64,000 nucleotides of DNA, taken from Acorus gramineus. Taxonomy: Eukaryota; Streptophyta; Magnoliopsida; Acorales; Acoraceae. A program made the translations under genes and the position numbers. Of the stretch, positions 10,587 through 22,409 are shown in pieces (position 1 is the first letter of the stretch; every line of letters starts with the position of its first letter). The notes beneath the pieces were generated by a model that was not told the DNA's origin, made no database searches, and saw only the letters and a list, made by a program, of their open reading frames with translations. The stretch covers positions 712,712-776,711 of the forward strand of contig JAUJYN010000022.1 of NCBI GenBank assembly GCA_030737835.1, written 5' to 3'.

Positions 10587-11138
10587 CTGCAAGATAGGGT
10601 AATCAAATCGGTGAGTAAAATACACAAATAAATCCAAAAATACATTAAAATACACAACACTCGGACAAGCGTACATACGGCCTGTACGCACGCGAGTCCG
10701 AGCACCCCGGCTCACTCCCAAACCCCCGGGCAGCCGTACGCACGGCCACCCGCCCCGGGCGCACAGCCGAGCCCCGGCCCGCGCGCCCAGACGCACTGCC
10801 GAGCCCAGCCCGCACGCCCGGACACCCTGCCGAGCCTCCAGCCTGCACGCCCACCACCGCGTGTCCAGCCCCGGGTGCAACCTCGCGCACTGTGCCCCAA
10901 CGCAGCGCCCCGCACGCGCACCCACTTGCACTGCGCCCCAGCGCAGCGCCCGCACACCTGCTCGCTCACACTCCCCGCTTGCACCGCCTGCTCGCCTTGC
11001 GCTCACTGCGCCCCCTGCGCAGCACCCGCACAGGCCGCCTGCGCGCACTCCCGACAGCACGCGTCCAGCGCGCCCGGCAGCACGCCCCCAGCGCGCCTGC
11101 CAGCACGCCCCCAGCGCGCCTGCCAGCCCGCCCGCGCA

Positions 11139-11300
11139 CTGCCTGCCTGCCCGAGCACTGCCTGCCTGCGCGCTGCCTGCCTGCCCGAGCACTGCCTGCC
11201 TGCGCGCTGCCTGCCTGCCCGAGCACTGCCTGCCTGCGCGCTGCCTGCCTGCCCGAGCACTGCCTGCCTGCCCGAGCACTGCCTGCCTGCCTGCGCGCAC
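11139..11300. repeat. Minisatellite of about 34 bp in LTR1 copy B
   Basis: Alternating blocks GCCTGCCTGCCCGAGCACT and GCCTGCCTGCGCGCT repeat four to five times inside the GC-rich intron-like part of copy B. Copies C, D and E have other GC-rich words here, so the array expanded locally. Confidence 0.85.
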
Positions 11301-13684
11301 AGCCTACCCGAGCCACTCTACCACCACCCAACAGCCACCAACGGCCACCACAACCACTCCCAAACCACCAAGCACATCTTCCACTCCCAAAAACACACCC
11401 AAACATACATCTAGACAAGAAATGGAAGGAAAGGAAGCTTACCCTAGGAGAGGAAGAGAAGGGGAGGAAGAACGGGTGCTCCTCGCGCACCGATTCGCCA
11501 CCTCCAAGACCACCACCACCAAGACCTCCCCACAGCCTTAAAACCACTGAAATCAGAGGAGAAAAGAGGGCGTGAGAAGGGGTCACGCAAGTGGGAACTC
11601 GAATCCGAGACCACCGGAAGGTAGATCGGGAGCTCACCTATCCTTTCTCTTCTTAGGGTTTCTTGATCCAACACCTCTAGCTAGGTCAAAAGGTGGAAAA
11701 AGAGAGAGGGGGAGAGAGAAAATCAATTGGAGAAGAAGATGAATAGTGGGGGAGAAGATATTTAGCTCACTTATAATCAACTCTCACTTAGATTAGCCTA
11801 ACTAGGCTTAATTAGGGCTTAAGAGAGGATTAAGTGAGGCTTAAGTGAGCTTTGACTTGGGCCAACCCAACCACACAAAAAAACAAAGGGGGTTGACCAA
11901 GTCATGGGCCCACTTTGACCAAGTCAAGTCTCCCAATGACTTTTCGCTCGGTCAAAACCCGGATACGCTTCGGAACTGTGAAATTCTAAAACGTTACCGG
12001 AATTCAAAGAAATTTTCTTGAGTGGCTTGGAATGGCACCAGGACACATGATATGCAGTTAGATTTTCAATCGGAGCCCTCAATCTCAGGGTGATAGCTAA
12101 AAACCCAAAATTTTAGCGGTTCCGATTGAAAAACAAAAAAAAAATCGAAAAACTGCCAGAATGTCCCAACGATTACCAGAAGGTTAAAAGTGACACATAT
12201 ATAACAATCCTCTCCTCCTCAACATGTTGTTTCAATCGGAGTTTCTCTTGTGTTTGTTGGTAAGTCTTTTCATACATTTCAACCTTCAGAGCATTCATTT
12301 GCTTCTTCTCCTCTCGTATTTCCTTGTGCAATTTTGCAATAGTTGCACTACTCTCATCCTCCCCTGCATGTCATTTCCCCTTACTCTTGCCAAGTCGCTC
12401 TTTTTCGGCTTTATTGCCAGGTGGCCGTTCTATATCCACTAAGTCACTCGTATCTCCGAGGTTGATTGTCTTTGGAGTGGAGGGAGAACTGAGAGTAGGA
12501 GAAGACGATGATGATTGTCTCGAAGCCACCTTTTTAGTGGATTTCCTCCTTTGATAGTCTTCCATCCACTCTGGTTGTTGTCGAACCTCGTTCCAACAAT
12601 GAATAAATTGGAAGGAACCTTTGTACAATGACTTGTACATAAGTTTGGCTTGACCAATCTAAAAATGAATATGAACCCATGAATATTTAAATTAATATAA
12701 ACTCATGAAAAGTAAGATGTGTAAAATCAGAATTTACCTTGTCTTACTCATTAACTCCACTTTGTTGTCTAGACTCAATCTGCGCAAAGCACCCACAAAA
12801 TTTATTGGTGGCAAGTTGAATTGTTGACCACCGATGCATTAGGGAATTCGGAGTGCGATCCGATTCAAAAGTCTTGTATTCATGAAAGCATTTCCATATT
12901 CGATGCCAATATTGCTTGTGCTTTTGGTCGTTACCTTGCACATCATCAAAACTTACATTAAGCCACGCCGATACAAGGAGTTTGTCTTCGTCAAGGCTAA
13001 AATTGCATCGTGCTTTTTTCTGCGTAGGTGTAGCTTGATCGGAGATGGAAGATGAACACGTCATCGCAAAAGGTTCAAAATCCGTCGAACAATGAACACT
13101 GGCACTTGAATCATTGTGGATGAAGTGTCCGGGATTGCTAGTATACTTCACAAAAGGTTCACGAGAATCCATAAATAGAGACATTGTACATATATGATTC
13201 AAAATCTAAACTTGATTAGATATGAAAGAGTAAGGTTTGATAAAATTAAAATGTAAGCATGACATGATATAACAAAGACAAGTTCAGTAAACAATTAATA
13301 CTCTCTGCATTGTCGATTGACTCACCATCTTCATACAAATGATTCAAAGTATGCAATATATCTTCATACAAATGATTCAAAGTACAAATGATACAAATTC
13401 ATTTTTAAATCATGTTATTGAAATCTTAGAAAGAAAACCTCCACATTTAATAGCTGTTGTCCTGCTGCATCTTTTTGGAGACAAAGAAACAGATAAAATG
13501 TGGAAAATCTTGGGTATCACTAGCAAAATATGATTTGCCAACTAAAACAAAAAAAAAAGACTTTCATCGATAAAAAAACAAAAAATAAATGAAAATGTGT
13601 GAAGCAATGAAGATGGTTAAATTAATGCCCAAGACATGTTGGACCACCTAAAAAAAACATTAAATGCCCTGATCTCCAAAGATT

Positions 13685-13800
13685 TACACAGCGACAGAGA
13701 GAGAGAGATACCGGACGGACGGACGGACGGCGGGAGAACGGACGGACGGCGGACGGGGTGGACGGACAGACGATGGGCGGGACGGACGGCAGATGAAATG
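13685..13800. repeat. GA and GGAC simple repeats
   Basis: GAGAGAGAGA near 13697 is followed by repeated GGAC/GGACGGC units to about 13795, within the 5' part of the first Harbinger element. Confidence 0.85.
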
Positions 13801-14089
13801 GAAGGTTTTGTTTTTTTGTTTTTTTAGGGTTTTTAGGATAGAGAGAAAAATGGGATACATTTACGAGAGATGATTTAAAAAATGGAGAGAGAGAGTTGGT
13901 TGAAAAAAAATGGGGTTTTGTTAAAAGGGAAAAAAAATCTTTTTGCATTGTAGTTTTTCCCATGGAGTCATGTAGGGAAAAAATATAGTAGGGAGGGGTG
14001 TGGAAAGGCTTTTGGAAGTGAATTTTAAGGTTTTTGACTCTCTATATAGAGAAAAATGTGGTGTAAGGAGTCTTTTGGAGATGCTCTAA

Positions 14090-15035
14090 TGACTGAATTT
14101 TTTTAGATTATGTTTATACTAAATTTAGAGGAGTGTTACTGTTAGTATCCAAATTTTGGATGTTAGTGTTTGGTAGTTATCCTCGTTTCGTAAGCTTTCC
14201 AACAAATGAAAATTGGGTGTGTATTGGTAGAACTATGATCAATTAGTTATCAAAATATTTATTCTATTAGCTCCCGTTTGGATAGAGAATTAAGTTATTT
14301 TGAGGTTTATGATTATTCTAGTATAAATAATGAATAAGTGATTATTTGTTTGGTTGTGTTTTTAATTATTCTCGTTAGGAAACATAATAATAAAGTTTTT
14401 GTTGTTTTGTTGATTATGAATAAATTGTGAATAAAATGTGAATACGGTATGGATAAGAATTTATAAAAGGTGAAAAAAATAATTTGGTCTATTGGCTTCT
14501 TGTTTTATAAGGCATAATGACAATTGATTTGACAGTAGAGCCCACATATTCAAATGGGTTAAATAACATGTAATAACTTAATTTCATAGGGTTGCAAGAA
14601 TAATTATACCATTTTATACCAGTTAATTCTGATATACAAATTATCATTTATTTCAATCTTTTAAACATTTATTTTATCACTACTCCACCTTATTCCTATA
14701 TATTTCATCTTCAATTTTTCAATCAAACATGGCTTTGGATCTGTTTGGCTCAACATTGGGCAACTCCACGTTCGGTGAAGCAATCCGTGGTGGGCGAAGC
14801 GTTTGTTTTAATGCGTTCAAAAACGCAAAAAAAAAATACACGTATATAGAAAGATTTAGTGTCATTTTTTTGCACCCAAACAAATTTTTTTTTTTTTTTT
14901 TTTTTTTCTGGCTTCATAAAAACTTAAAAAAGCAAATCTTGAAGAAACATTGACAATAATGCACCAATTTTGTCTACGTTCCTGAAGAGAGATAAAAAAG
15001 AGGCCGAATGAAGAATTCGTCATGAATATAGTTCA
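14090..15035. other. AT-rich intergenic DNA
   Basis: No gene is supported here. A CCCGTTTGGATAGAGAATTAAG stretch near 14274 resembles a hAT- or Harbinger-type MITE end, but no matching second end was found. A run of T is at 14886-14908. The 74-residue open frame at 14729 shows no recognisable domain. Confidence 0.5.
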
Positions 15036-15946
15036 TCACTGCATACAACACTGGTTAAAAGCCTTCCTCTTCTTCTTCTTCTTCTTCTTCTCCTCCTCGC
15101 AAATGAAATACACGGCAGCGACAGGGTCACCCAATTCGTTCGCAGCTGCGAATCTTCTTGTGCTGAACCCATCTCTGGAAGTATAAGAAGCCTCCTGCAC
15201 CATTTGACCCTTCTGACTGAAGAGAACGAACACGAACCTGTGAGTGCCACCGTCGGTTGGGTTTGGCGCCTCATACGGCACCGCTTCCTCCGCTGATGCA
15301 TGTCAAGCCACGTAAAAAAATTAATGATTTGATTGGTGAGAAAGAAGGGAGGTTTAAAGGAGACTCACTCGGTAAAACCACAGATATGCTTGGGATGTTG
15401 GTTACCAGCCTATACAACATGTTTTGATCGATATTGAATTAGTTATATCAGCAAGTAAAATAACCGAGTACACACAAACACGCATAGGTTTTCTAAATCA
15501 GATAACAAGAAAAAGGATGTTAAAATTTCATAACAGGACTACAAACAGATATACTCACCAGTGCAAATGTTCACCTTGGCCAGGAGAATCAGGATCAGTC
15601 ATGACCTTCAATTTAATTCCATAGAAGATACATGATAATGAGTTGCAAATTAATCGGAAAAAAAAACTATATATGAACTAGACTTCATAACAAAAAGGAA
15701 TTGTGATAAATAACGTATGGGTGATGGACAAGAAGCATGCAATTGAGGCTTTACCAATGTGAAGTAATCCTTGGCACTTCCCTCAACCAAAACATCTGGC
15801 CTATAGGACACCAAAGAAGGTGAGAACGTGCGGCCGTTGGAGACCATCTTATTGTACTCGATCATCATATTGACAGTTGGAACGAAGTCGTCAAGGACAT
15901 CCCCGATCACCCTTCCCCGGACGAGTGGGTTGGCTCTTGGCGGCAT
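15036..15946 (-). CDS. FT/TFL1-family PEBP protein, atypical TFL1-like
   Basis: Four exons on the minus strand: 15946-15755 (192 nt), 15605-15559 (47), 15409-15369 (41) and 15292-15036. All have GT-AG borders and the frame is open throughout (178 aa). The third exon of 41 nt and all phases match plant FT/TFL1 genes. I chose the start at MPPRANPLV, aligned to the family N-terminus; an upstream in-frame ATG at 16021 would add a non-family extension. Seen: GRVIGDVLDDFVP, MTDPDSP (ligand-pocket DPD motif), HLHWLVTNIP, GTHRFVFVLF, SRDGFSTRRFA, LGDPVAAVYF. The residue separating TFL1 (His) from FT (Tyr) is His in GEHLHW, and the fourth exon lacks the FT APGW loop, so a TFL1/CEN/BFT-type repressor is the better guess. 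Odd: five codons are missing between DPDSP and HLHW, the usual FRQ is FSQ, and the C-terminus holds a Lys run from an AAG microsatellite. It could be a diverged or decaying paralogue. Confidence 0.75.
15065..15095. repeat. CTT/AAG microsatellite in PEBP exon 4
   Basis: A (CTT)n-like tract encodes EEEKKKKKKK on the minus strand, replacing the usual short basic C-terminus of the family. Length variation here would change the protein but not its frame. Confidence 0.85.
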
Positions 15947-17250
15947 GATGAAATGAATAGCACGAGAGGGAAATGGATTGTGTTTTGACTTTTGAGGAAG
16001 TCGGGGGGGGGTTTTATTCACATCTGCTGGTGTTTTTAACTGTGAAAACAGGGGAATATAATTGCAGTTGATTCATGATTATGGTATTTGCAAGTGGAAC
16101 TTTTGAAAGTTTTTGACATGTAATATGCATGTTAAGGGAATGTGATGTGCCTTCTTTTTTTTTTTTCTTATTATTGATTGGTAAACTTCAATGTAATATG
16201 CATGTTAAGGGACCGGGGACATTGTTTTTATTTTTTTAAGATATTCCCGGCACAAAATGAACCGTACGTGCATGGTAGTGCAGTAATCAGAGTTGTTGTG
16301 TTCAACAAAGTTTGTGAGGGATTGAACGTTGAGATCTGACTTTTATATTAGGGTTCGTTTGGAAACACAGCTTGAAAAGTAACTTTTAGAATAAAGCTGT
16401 TTTTTAAAATGATTTTAGACCTTGACTTTTATTGGGATGATTTTTTTAATTCAGGAATCAATATTTCAAAGCAATTCATGTTTGACAGAGAAAGTTGCTT
16501 TTCAATTCAAAAAATCGATTCCGATCAAAAAGCAATGTTTCTGAGCTTTTTAAAACACCGATTTTGAAAAAAAAAATTAAAAGGAATCCAGCTTCCGATT
16601 CTGAATAAAGTTGCTCCGTTTGGTTACATCAGCTTTTCAAAAAATAAAAGCTGTCCCAAATATACAACCAGTGCCTAAAACAACATCCCAAAAATCAGTC
16701 ATCTATAAATATCTCATTAATCGTGGAATTTTATTTTTATATTATGAATTTCAAGATCTAAACGTCCAAACTTTTTTACTTTTTTTAAATGTACTGACCA
16801 TTTTTTTAATTCATGGTCTTTGAAATCCAAACGTTTTCAAATATCTTGGTGATGTGACATTAACTGCCAGAACGTTTGGATAGCATATCCATGTCAGGCA
16901 GTTAGCTGTAGAACATGCAATAGTTAAACTGCTTTAAATAAGTATGATTCAATTGAACCAATCAAGTGAACAATATCAAGACCAATATATTAAGTTTCAA
17001 AAACACTAATTAGTATAATTTCATTTCAAAATTGTTTATAAAACATTTTAAAACTAAATTTTTGTCCACTAAAACATTTTCGCAAAGTTCACTTACTTTA
17101 AAAACACTTTGGTGTAAGATGATTTCAGAACCAATAGGCCAATGCTACATTAATTTGGGTGATTTAGTGACCAAAGATGTGAAAAACATTCATGCTTTAG
17201 TCGTTCATCGATCTTAGATTGACATATATAAGAATTGACTCATACAATAA
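15947..17250. other. Intergenic DNA with a probable MITE
   Basis: This is the region upstream of the PEBP gene. AT-rich sequence at 16350-16835 begins GGTTCGTTTGGAAAC, holds AAAAGCAA/TTGCTTTT-type inverted words, and ends near TGAAATCCAAACG, which suggests a non-autonomous TIR element; the exact ends are unclear. An ATGCATGTTAAGGGA motif occurs twice (16126 and 16199). No TATA box could be assigned with confidence. Confidence 0.4.
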
Positions 17251-19622
17251 TCTTACGCTCCAGAGCGACCGTCCCCAGTTTATAACTATATAGCAATATC
17301 AGAATATCATACAGGATGCCAACAAGATATCCACCTATAAAGACTGATAGAGCAAAGACTAGGGTGGAAAGTAGAAGCATAATATAAACAAGTCTGTAAC
17401 AAAAAATATCATTACAGATAGAAGATGTACAATCATCGTCCTGTGTAAGCCAAGTCTTATCAACAAGGAGGATACATACAACATATGCCCAAGCACCAAA
17501 ACAAAAGAAATACATACAGAAATAACAAGACTGCTAACGACCTCGCTTGCTAATCTCAAAAGACGGACGTAACATCGGCAGCCAAGAAACACCTCATGGG
17601 ATCTCCGCATTCATGATTTGCTCTGCCTCCACTGCAGAAAAACAAAAGGAAACGAGGGATGAGCTAAAAGCTCAGTGAATAGTCAACCACCACACAATGA
17701 AGATAATACATAACAAACACTTAAACAAATACACAACAAGTTACCAACAAATACTCTACAATCACTCCACGTCATCCGGTAGCCCTCTCTCTGGCAGCCT
17801 ACCCAGGACGGTACCAGTCACGGGGCGGCACCTCACAAGGTAGCTTCGACGCTAGGTAGCTTCAACGCACGATGACGCCGGGGTGATACACTCTACACTC
17901 GAGGGAGATCACAATGATCAACGTGTACCATACTCAATAACTAAGTACTTGGAATCCATCAGAATTCCTAACAAGTGCATCACAAGGACGTGGGAAAAGC
18001 AATTTCTTATCCACACTTATTGATGTCAATTTCAACCTTAAAAACTGGTCATATACACATCTATCCTAAATAAACATTGTTATTAAGTTATTTTTATGAA
18101 CATGAGATAATTAAGTACCCATCAATCATGCAAACATGGTGTAAGGGACAAGTAGAGGCAAGAGTTATAACTAACTCGAAAGAGCATATCAATAAGAATG
18201 TGTAAATGATCCCTACAACATGGTATTTAATCCCACATAACACATCCATTATCATATACTAGCAATACAGGCTAAATAAGTTCTCTATAATACCATTACA
18301 TTGCATAAAATATGTTATAGTGCCTAACAAGCATGCTATATATTACTTCTATTGCATGGGTCGGACTACTCACCAATACCAGATCGTCATTCGCTCAATC
18401 CACGAGGAGTCGATGTGGGACAGTGAGCAGAGTGGAGGTGGGATGAGCACGATGCACTCCCACAATAGCACAACTTGCGAGAAATACGATAACTTCTAGA
18501 TCCTACAACCAATGCTGCTCAAATTAAATATGTTAACTCCTGATACATATACAAGCATATTTCATTCAGACACCAGCTCTAGATATTGCTCACAGCATGC
18601 ATAATAACATAAAACCCAAACATGCCAAGACTGGTTCGTCTACCCCAAATATCCTTAAACTTTGATCTCCCCAGAACCAAATACACATCCAAACATTTTG
18701 AAATAATTTACACACATTCATTCACATGTGAGGATCATAATCTATGAAGACATCAGAGTCTAATTAAGCCTATAAATGCCCGAAATAAAATAGTTTTAGA
18801 GGCTAGTCATTTCCCACGCGAATATGGACAATTCTTATAAATTAGCTTATAACTTCCAACACAGACAACATTATAACCCCAAATTTCATATGTAAAATCT
18901 AGACATAAGCATGATCATGGAACATGGAGACCCAAACCTCTGAATATACCGCTAGATGCAAGTATCACAAGGATTTTAAGAACATGAGAATCTGTCTTAC
19001 CTCTCTAAGCAATATCCAAGACTCCCATCACCATAATCAATTTCTCCTCAACTTAACCACTGCTAGTCCACACAAAACAGAGCAAACAGAGAGGGGGGAA
19101 AGGGTTAGGGAGGGTGAATAACATAATACAAGCATATACAAGCCACTCTACATACCTTAACACTCTCACAATTTCTCCAACAAAGATCTACCAAAAATTT
19201 CCCAAACACACTCCCCAAACCCTCTCAACAAACTCAGTTGGGACAGCAACAAAAGAGAGAGAAAAAGTGGTAGAAAATGAGACTTAGATGACATAAAGTC
19301 CCATAGAAGGGTTTATATAGTGGTTGAGGTAATAAGGGAGTGAACTTAAGCTAATCCTACCCAACCAATTACCAAAAAAAAAGAAAACCAACCAATGGGA
19401 GGTGAGACTTCTTAAGCTCACCCAAGGTGACCTTATCACACCAAAGGAGTTCATAATTACTCATAACTATTCCATCACCAACTAGTAATGAATGAAAATC
19501 TGGATACCAATTGGAACTGCAAAAACCCAAAAAAATAAACATTCCCAATTACGCCAAGACAGTTATCAATTCAAATAAAACATTAATAAATCATTCAACC
19601 AGGGAAAACAAACATCAAAAAG

Positions 19623-19654
<32 letters not shown>

Positions 19655-20019
19655 CAACACCCATTTTATAAATTCTAAAATGACACAAACTTAACAAATA
19701 ATCTTTCTCATTCATTGCCAACAATACGAACACTACAGATAGTGAAGGCTCGTGACCTCATGTAAAGGGAGGTGAGAGTGCAGGATGTGAGTTCATGAGA
19801 AGTAAAGGGTTTCAATCAAATAACTATGAATCAGCCCCGAAAGGTGAAAACACGCAGATGCCCGAAACAGGGGAACAATCGAACAGATAGTTGACATATT
19901 AGTTCAAAAAAAATTCTAGAAACACTGAAAAAATTTCAATTACGCATGATTTGAGATATTATACTACGTAATAATGTTGATAGTCGTGATTAGGGATCCA
20001 AAATGACATGGATATAACA
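17251..20019 (-). mobile_element. LTR4, diverged solo LTR of about 2.8 kb
   Basis: On the minus strand it starts TGTTATATCCATGTCATTTTGG (ending at 20019) and finishes ...GGGGACGGTCGCTCTGGAGCGTAAGA (17251). This matches the LTR1 ends in layout (TGTTATAT..., GGGGACGGCCGCCCTGGGGCGTGACA) but with many changes. It keeps the CACTGAGC...GCTCATCCCTCG...CTGCAG block at 17632-17680. Target duplications are not clear (AATAA / ATGAG). It contains a run of AAT repeats at about 19622-19650. No coding or primer site is seen, so it is an old solo LTR. Confidence 0.7.
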
Positions 20020-20059
20020 ATGAGTGTTTAATTAATTTCATTAACTTAGAACCCACTTG

Positions 20060-20582
20060 TAGGAGTGTAACTCGGGTGGGTCAGGTTAAGTTGGAGTTCA
20101 ACCAAAACTCAACCTAGGAGAAACCTAATTAAAACCCAAACCCAACCCGTCGGATTTTGTTCGCGTTCTGGTCTGATTCGAGTTGGGTTCAGATTGAACA
20201 CGGGTTAGACTTAAAAAATATATTATCTTAAACAATTAAAATTTTACAAGAATCAATTATCCGCATAACAAAAATAAAAATAAAAAGATGAAAATGACGA
20301 ACATTTTTATTTAAAAAATAATGATATGGAAACTATAGAAGTGAAAAATTCTTGATAAAAATAAATTATACAATTCAAATTTTATCATGCACATTAAAAA
20401 AATTATAATTTTACTTAGATATGAAAACTTCATGTTCGGATTGATTCGAGTTACCCAAACCCTCAACCCAAACTAGGTTCGGGTTGCTCGGGTCCGGGCT
20501 CGAATTAAATCCGAACGCTAAAGCCCAAACCCGTCCAAGTTTCAGATTGGGTCAGATTCAACCAGTCCAAGTTGCACCTCTA
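20060..20582. mobile_element. hAT-type MITE, 523 bp
   Basis: Inverted ends TAGGAGTGTAACTCGG and (reverse) TAGAGGTGCAACTTGG are flanked by an exact 8-bp duplication CCCACTTG (20052-20059 and 20583-20590). End sequence and 8-bp target size are those of hAT elements. The interior is rich in CGGGTT/AACCCG words and has no coding capacity. Confidence 0.88.
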
Positions 20583-20749
20583 CCCACTTGGCGTTGCCTT
20601 CCTCACTCCTCCCCTTGCTTGTTTCATATTTATCTGAAAAGAGTGGTTACACTCAATCATTTTTACAGCCTCATATATCTCGTTAAACTTCTTCACTCAT
20701 TTTAACAAGATATATATTTTATTAAAAAAATTTCATATTTTTTTATAAA

Positions 20750-22110
20750 TGATATTAATTAATTCATCAATAATGATTCCTAGGCCCCAACTTTACAGGC
20801 CCCATGATGTGGCAAGTGTACATTGTCTATTATACTCTTTACTTGATAACTACCTTAACATGTATCCCTATGATTGTGGAGTATCATTTAATTCTGAAAA
20901 TTCTGTATTTATTCACCATTAATGGATTCTTAAAATCTTGCAACAATATTTGAGAGAGACCGGAGAAACCATTGATGTTGAAACAATTGAAAATCTGTCT
21001 TGTATGCGAAATGATGAGGTTTTGCATTACGGAATTGATTTTGCTTATGGAGAATACGTGGGAGCAAATCGAAAATTCTATTTTTGAGGAGAAAGCACGA
21101 AATCGTTTTTTTTTTTTTTTTTCGATTTGGATCTCACATCAATGTCTCTCGGATCAGGTTTGACATTATTAGATTCGTAAAAAAATTGTGTTTTGTTTTT
21201 TGTTTTAAATATTTAAACACAATTTTTTTTCATGTATTGAATGTCATTTATCACATTTTGATTTGTTTTTGTTTTAATATCTAAATGTAACACTCGATAC
21301 CGTTACATTTTATATATGAGTAGTTTGTTTGATGTTACTGCTACATTGTTGACAATGTAATTTTTCAAATCTGTATTATTTTTGTTACATTCGTAAATGT
21401 AACGGTCAACCGCATGTATTGATTTATATTTGTTACATTTATGAATGTAACATTCATTCGTGTATTGCATTTGTTTCAATGTAAATAGTAATTTATATTT
21501 GTTACATTTATTACTGTAACAGTCAAATACATATGTTTGTTAAATGTATCACACAATAAAAAAAAGTGTTTGACATTTTCTATAAAATGTAACTGACTAT
21601 TGAAAATATAATCTGTTTCTAAATTGTTTAAACATTGCATGGAATGTAAAATATTTAGGTAGGAAAATAAAATTGTTTGTTATATTTATGTAAATGTAAC
21701 AGTTCTGATGTAAATGTAACAAATCGTTGTGAGAGATGTAAATATTTAATAAAGGTATTTGATGTAACTAATTCATATAGTAACCATATGTGTTTTTTTT
21801 ATTTAAATTTAAATATAATAAATATCCAACTTTTTTAGTGTAATTTATGTTCAATTGTAATTTAGGTAAGGATTTTAAAATTCAAAATTTAAAATGGTTA
21901 AATGGATTTCAAGATTCACATGGAAAGGTAATAACCGAATAGAGAAAATAGGGGGATTTGGGTTAATGAGACAGATTTTTAATAAAGGACATATTTGTAT
22001 TTTATCATTTTACTATTTTTAAAAAGTCAAAAGTCAACTAATAACAATAAGGTGATGATATCTCATAGGACTTGTTAATGGGACTTATATTTTATCACCA
22101 CTCTTAATTC
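20750..22110. mobile_element. MULE-like fragment with a palindrome array
   Basis: The left end (20760-20820) matches, inverted, the terminal repeat next to the FAR1-type gene (5030-5098). A weaker inverted match lies near 22040-22105. In between, 21285-21740 holds many imperfect palindromes TGTTACAT...ATGTAACA. No open frame with a recognisable domain was found; I infer a non-autonomous or internally decayed relative of the FAR1-type element. Confidence 0.45.
21285..21740. repeat. Array of imperfect GTTACAT/ATGTAAC palindromes
   Basis: Units such as TGTTACATTTATGAATGTAAC and TTGTTACATTCGTAAATGTA recur at intervals of about 50-70 bp (near 21290, 21385, 21430, 21500, 21680 and 21710). Each can form a short hairpin. 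Confidence 0.75.
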
Positions 22111-22409
22111 ATTAGAGCATATAATTTATTTTTTTATAAAAATATATACCTCATTGGATTAGGTATATGATTTAAAAAAAAAAAAAAAGAAAGAAAGAAA
22201 ATATGAGCGGGCTGCATTTTAAACCGTACAATGGACTGAGTTTCCTTATCCGAATTGTAGCTTCATATTGGCACTAAATTCAATCGATCAGCCTGACCAC
22301 TAGAAAAGGCAAAACTAATCAAGAGTTCTCCGAAAGACAAGAGCACAAAATTGGCGCGTCTATCCCTACCAATTATTTTTCTTAACCCACTGATCGAAAA
22401 ATAAATAAA

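Larger units (their letters stand above)
5926..12206 (-). mobile_element. LTR1 copy B, solo LTR interrupted by copy C
   Basis: On the minus strand this LTR runs from TGTTATATATGTGTCACTTT (ending at 12206) to GGGGCGTGACA (5926-5936). The 5-bp target duplication ATCCT is exact: 5921-5925 and 12207-12211. It consists of 5926-6560 plus 9725-12206, about 3.1 kb. There is no primer site or coding region, so I infer a solo LTR left by LTR-LTR recombination. The leader splice layout is present on the minus strand: donor GTAAGC at 11442, acceptor TTGCAG at 10587, micro-exon 10551-10586, second acceptor block 6322-6367. Confidence 0.9.
5806..13202 (-). pseudogene. PIF/Harbinger ORF1 (Myb/SANT-like, NAM-associated), broken
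   Basis: This family is the DNA-binding partner of the Harbinger transposase and is often mis-annotated in plants as 'glutathione S-transferase T3-like'. The first exon, 13202 to about 12737, shows the trihelix-like region (CNFSLDEDKLLVSAWLNVSF, then YWHRIWKCFHEYK, then RWSTIQLATNKFCG). A GTAAAT donor and a TTTTAG acceptor lead to the second exon at about 12659, with FQFIHCWNEVRQQPEW and the basic IERPPGNKAEKERLGKSKGK. The C-terminal coiled coil (KLHKEIREEKKQMNALKVEM) continues to 12212. After the LTR insertion the protein resumes at 5920 with RIMLVDTSGMPDMLKEYYQR and stops at 5806. Damage: CAA-to-TAA near 12747 (GVNE*DK), TGA near 12370 (KGK*HAGED), a short duplication near 5840-5882, and the 6.3-kb LTR insertion with duplicated target ATCCT. 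Confidence 0.85.
5316..14086 (-). mobile_element. PIF/Harbinger element, split by nested LTRs
   Basis: The element is bounded by imperfect inverted ends, AAACATCTCCAAAAG at 5316 and CTTTTGGAGATGCTC ending at 14086, with a 3-bp TAA target duplication at 5313-5315 and 14087-14089. Terminal ATCTCC plus a TAA/TTA target is typical of PIF/Harbinger. It carries only the Myb-like ORF1 (minus strand); no DDE transposase gene is present, so it was probably mobilised in trans. An LTR1 solo LTR (5926-12206) is inserted in ORF1. Without the LTRs the element is about 2.5 kb. Confidence 0.8.

Noticed and set aside
14729..14953. Short open frame starting MALDLFGSTLGNSTF
   Set aside because: It runs into a poly-T tract and shows no domain, codon bias or splice context.
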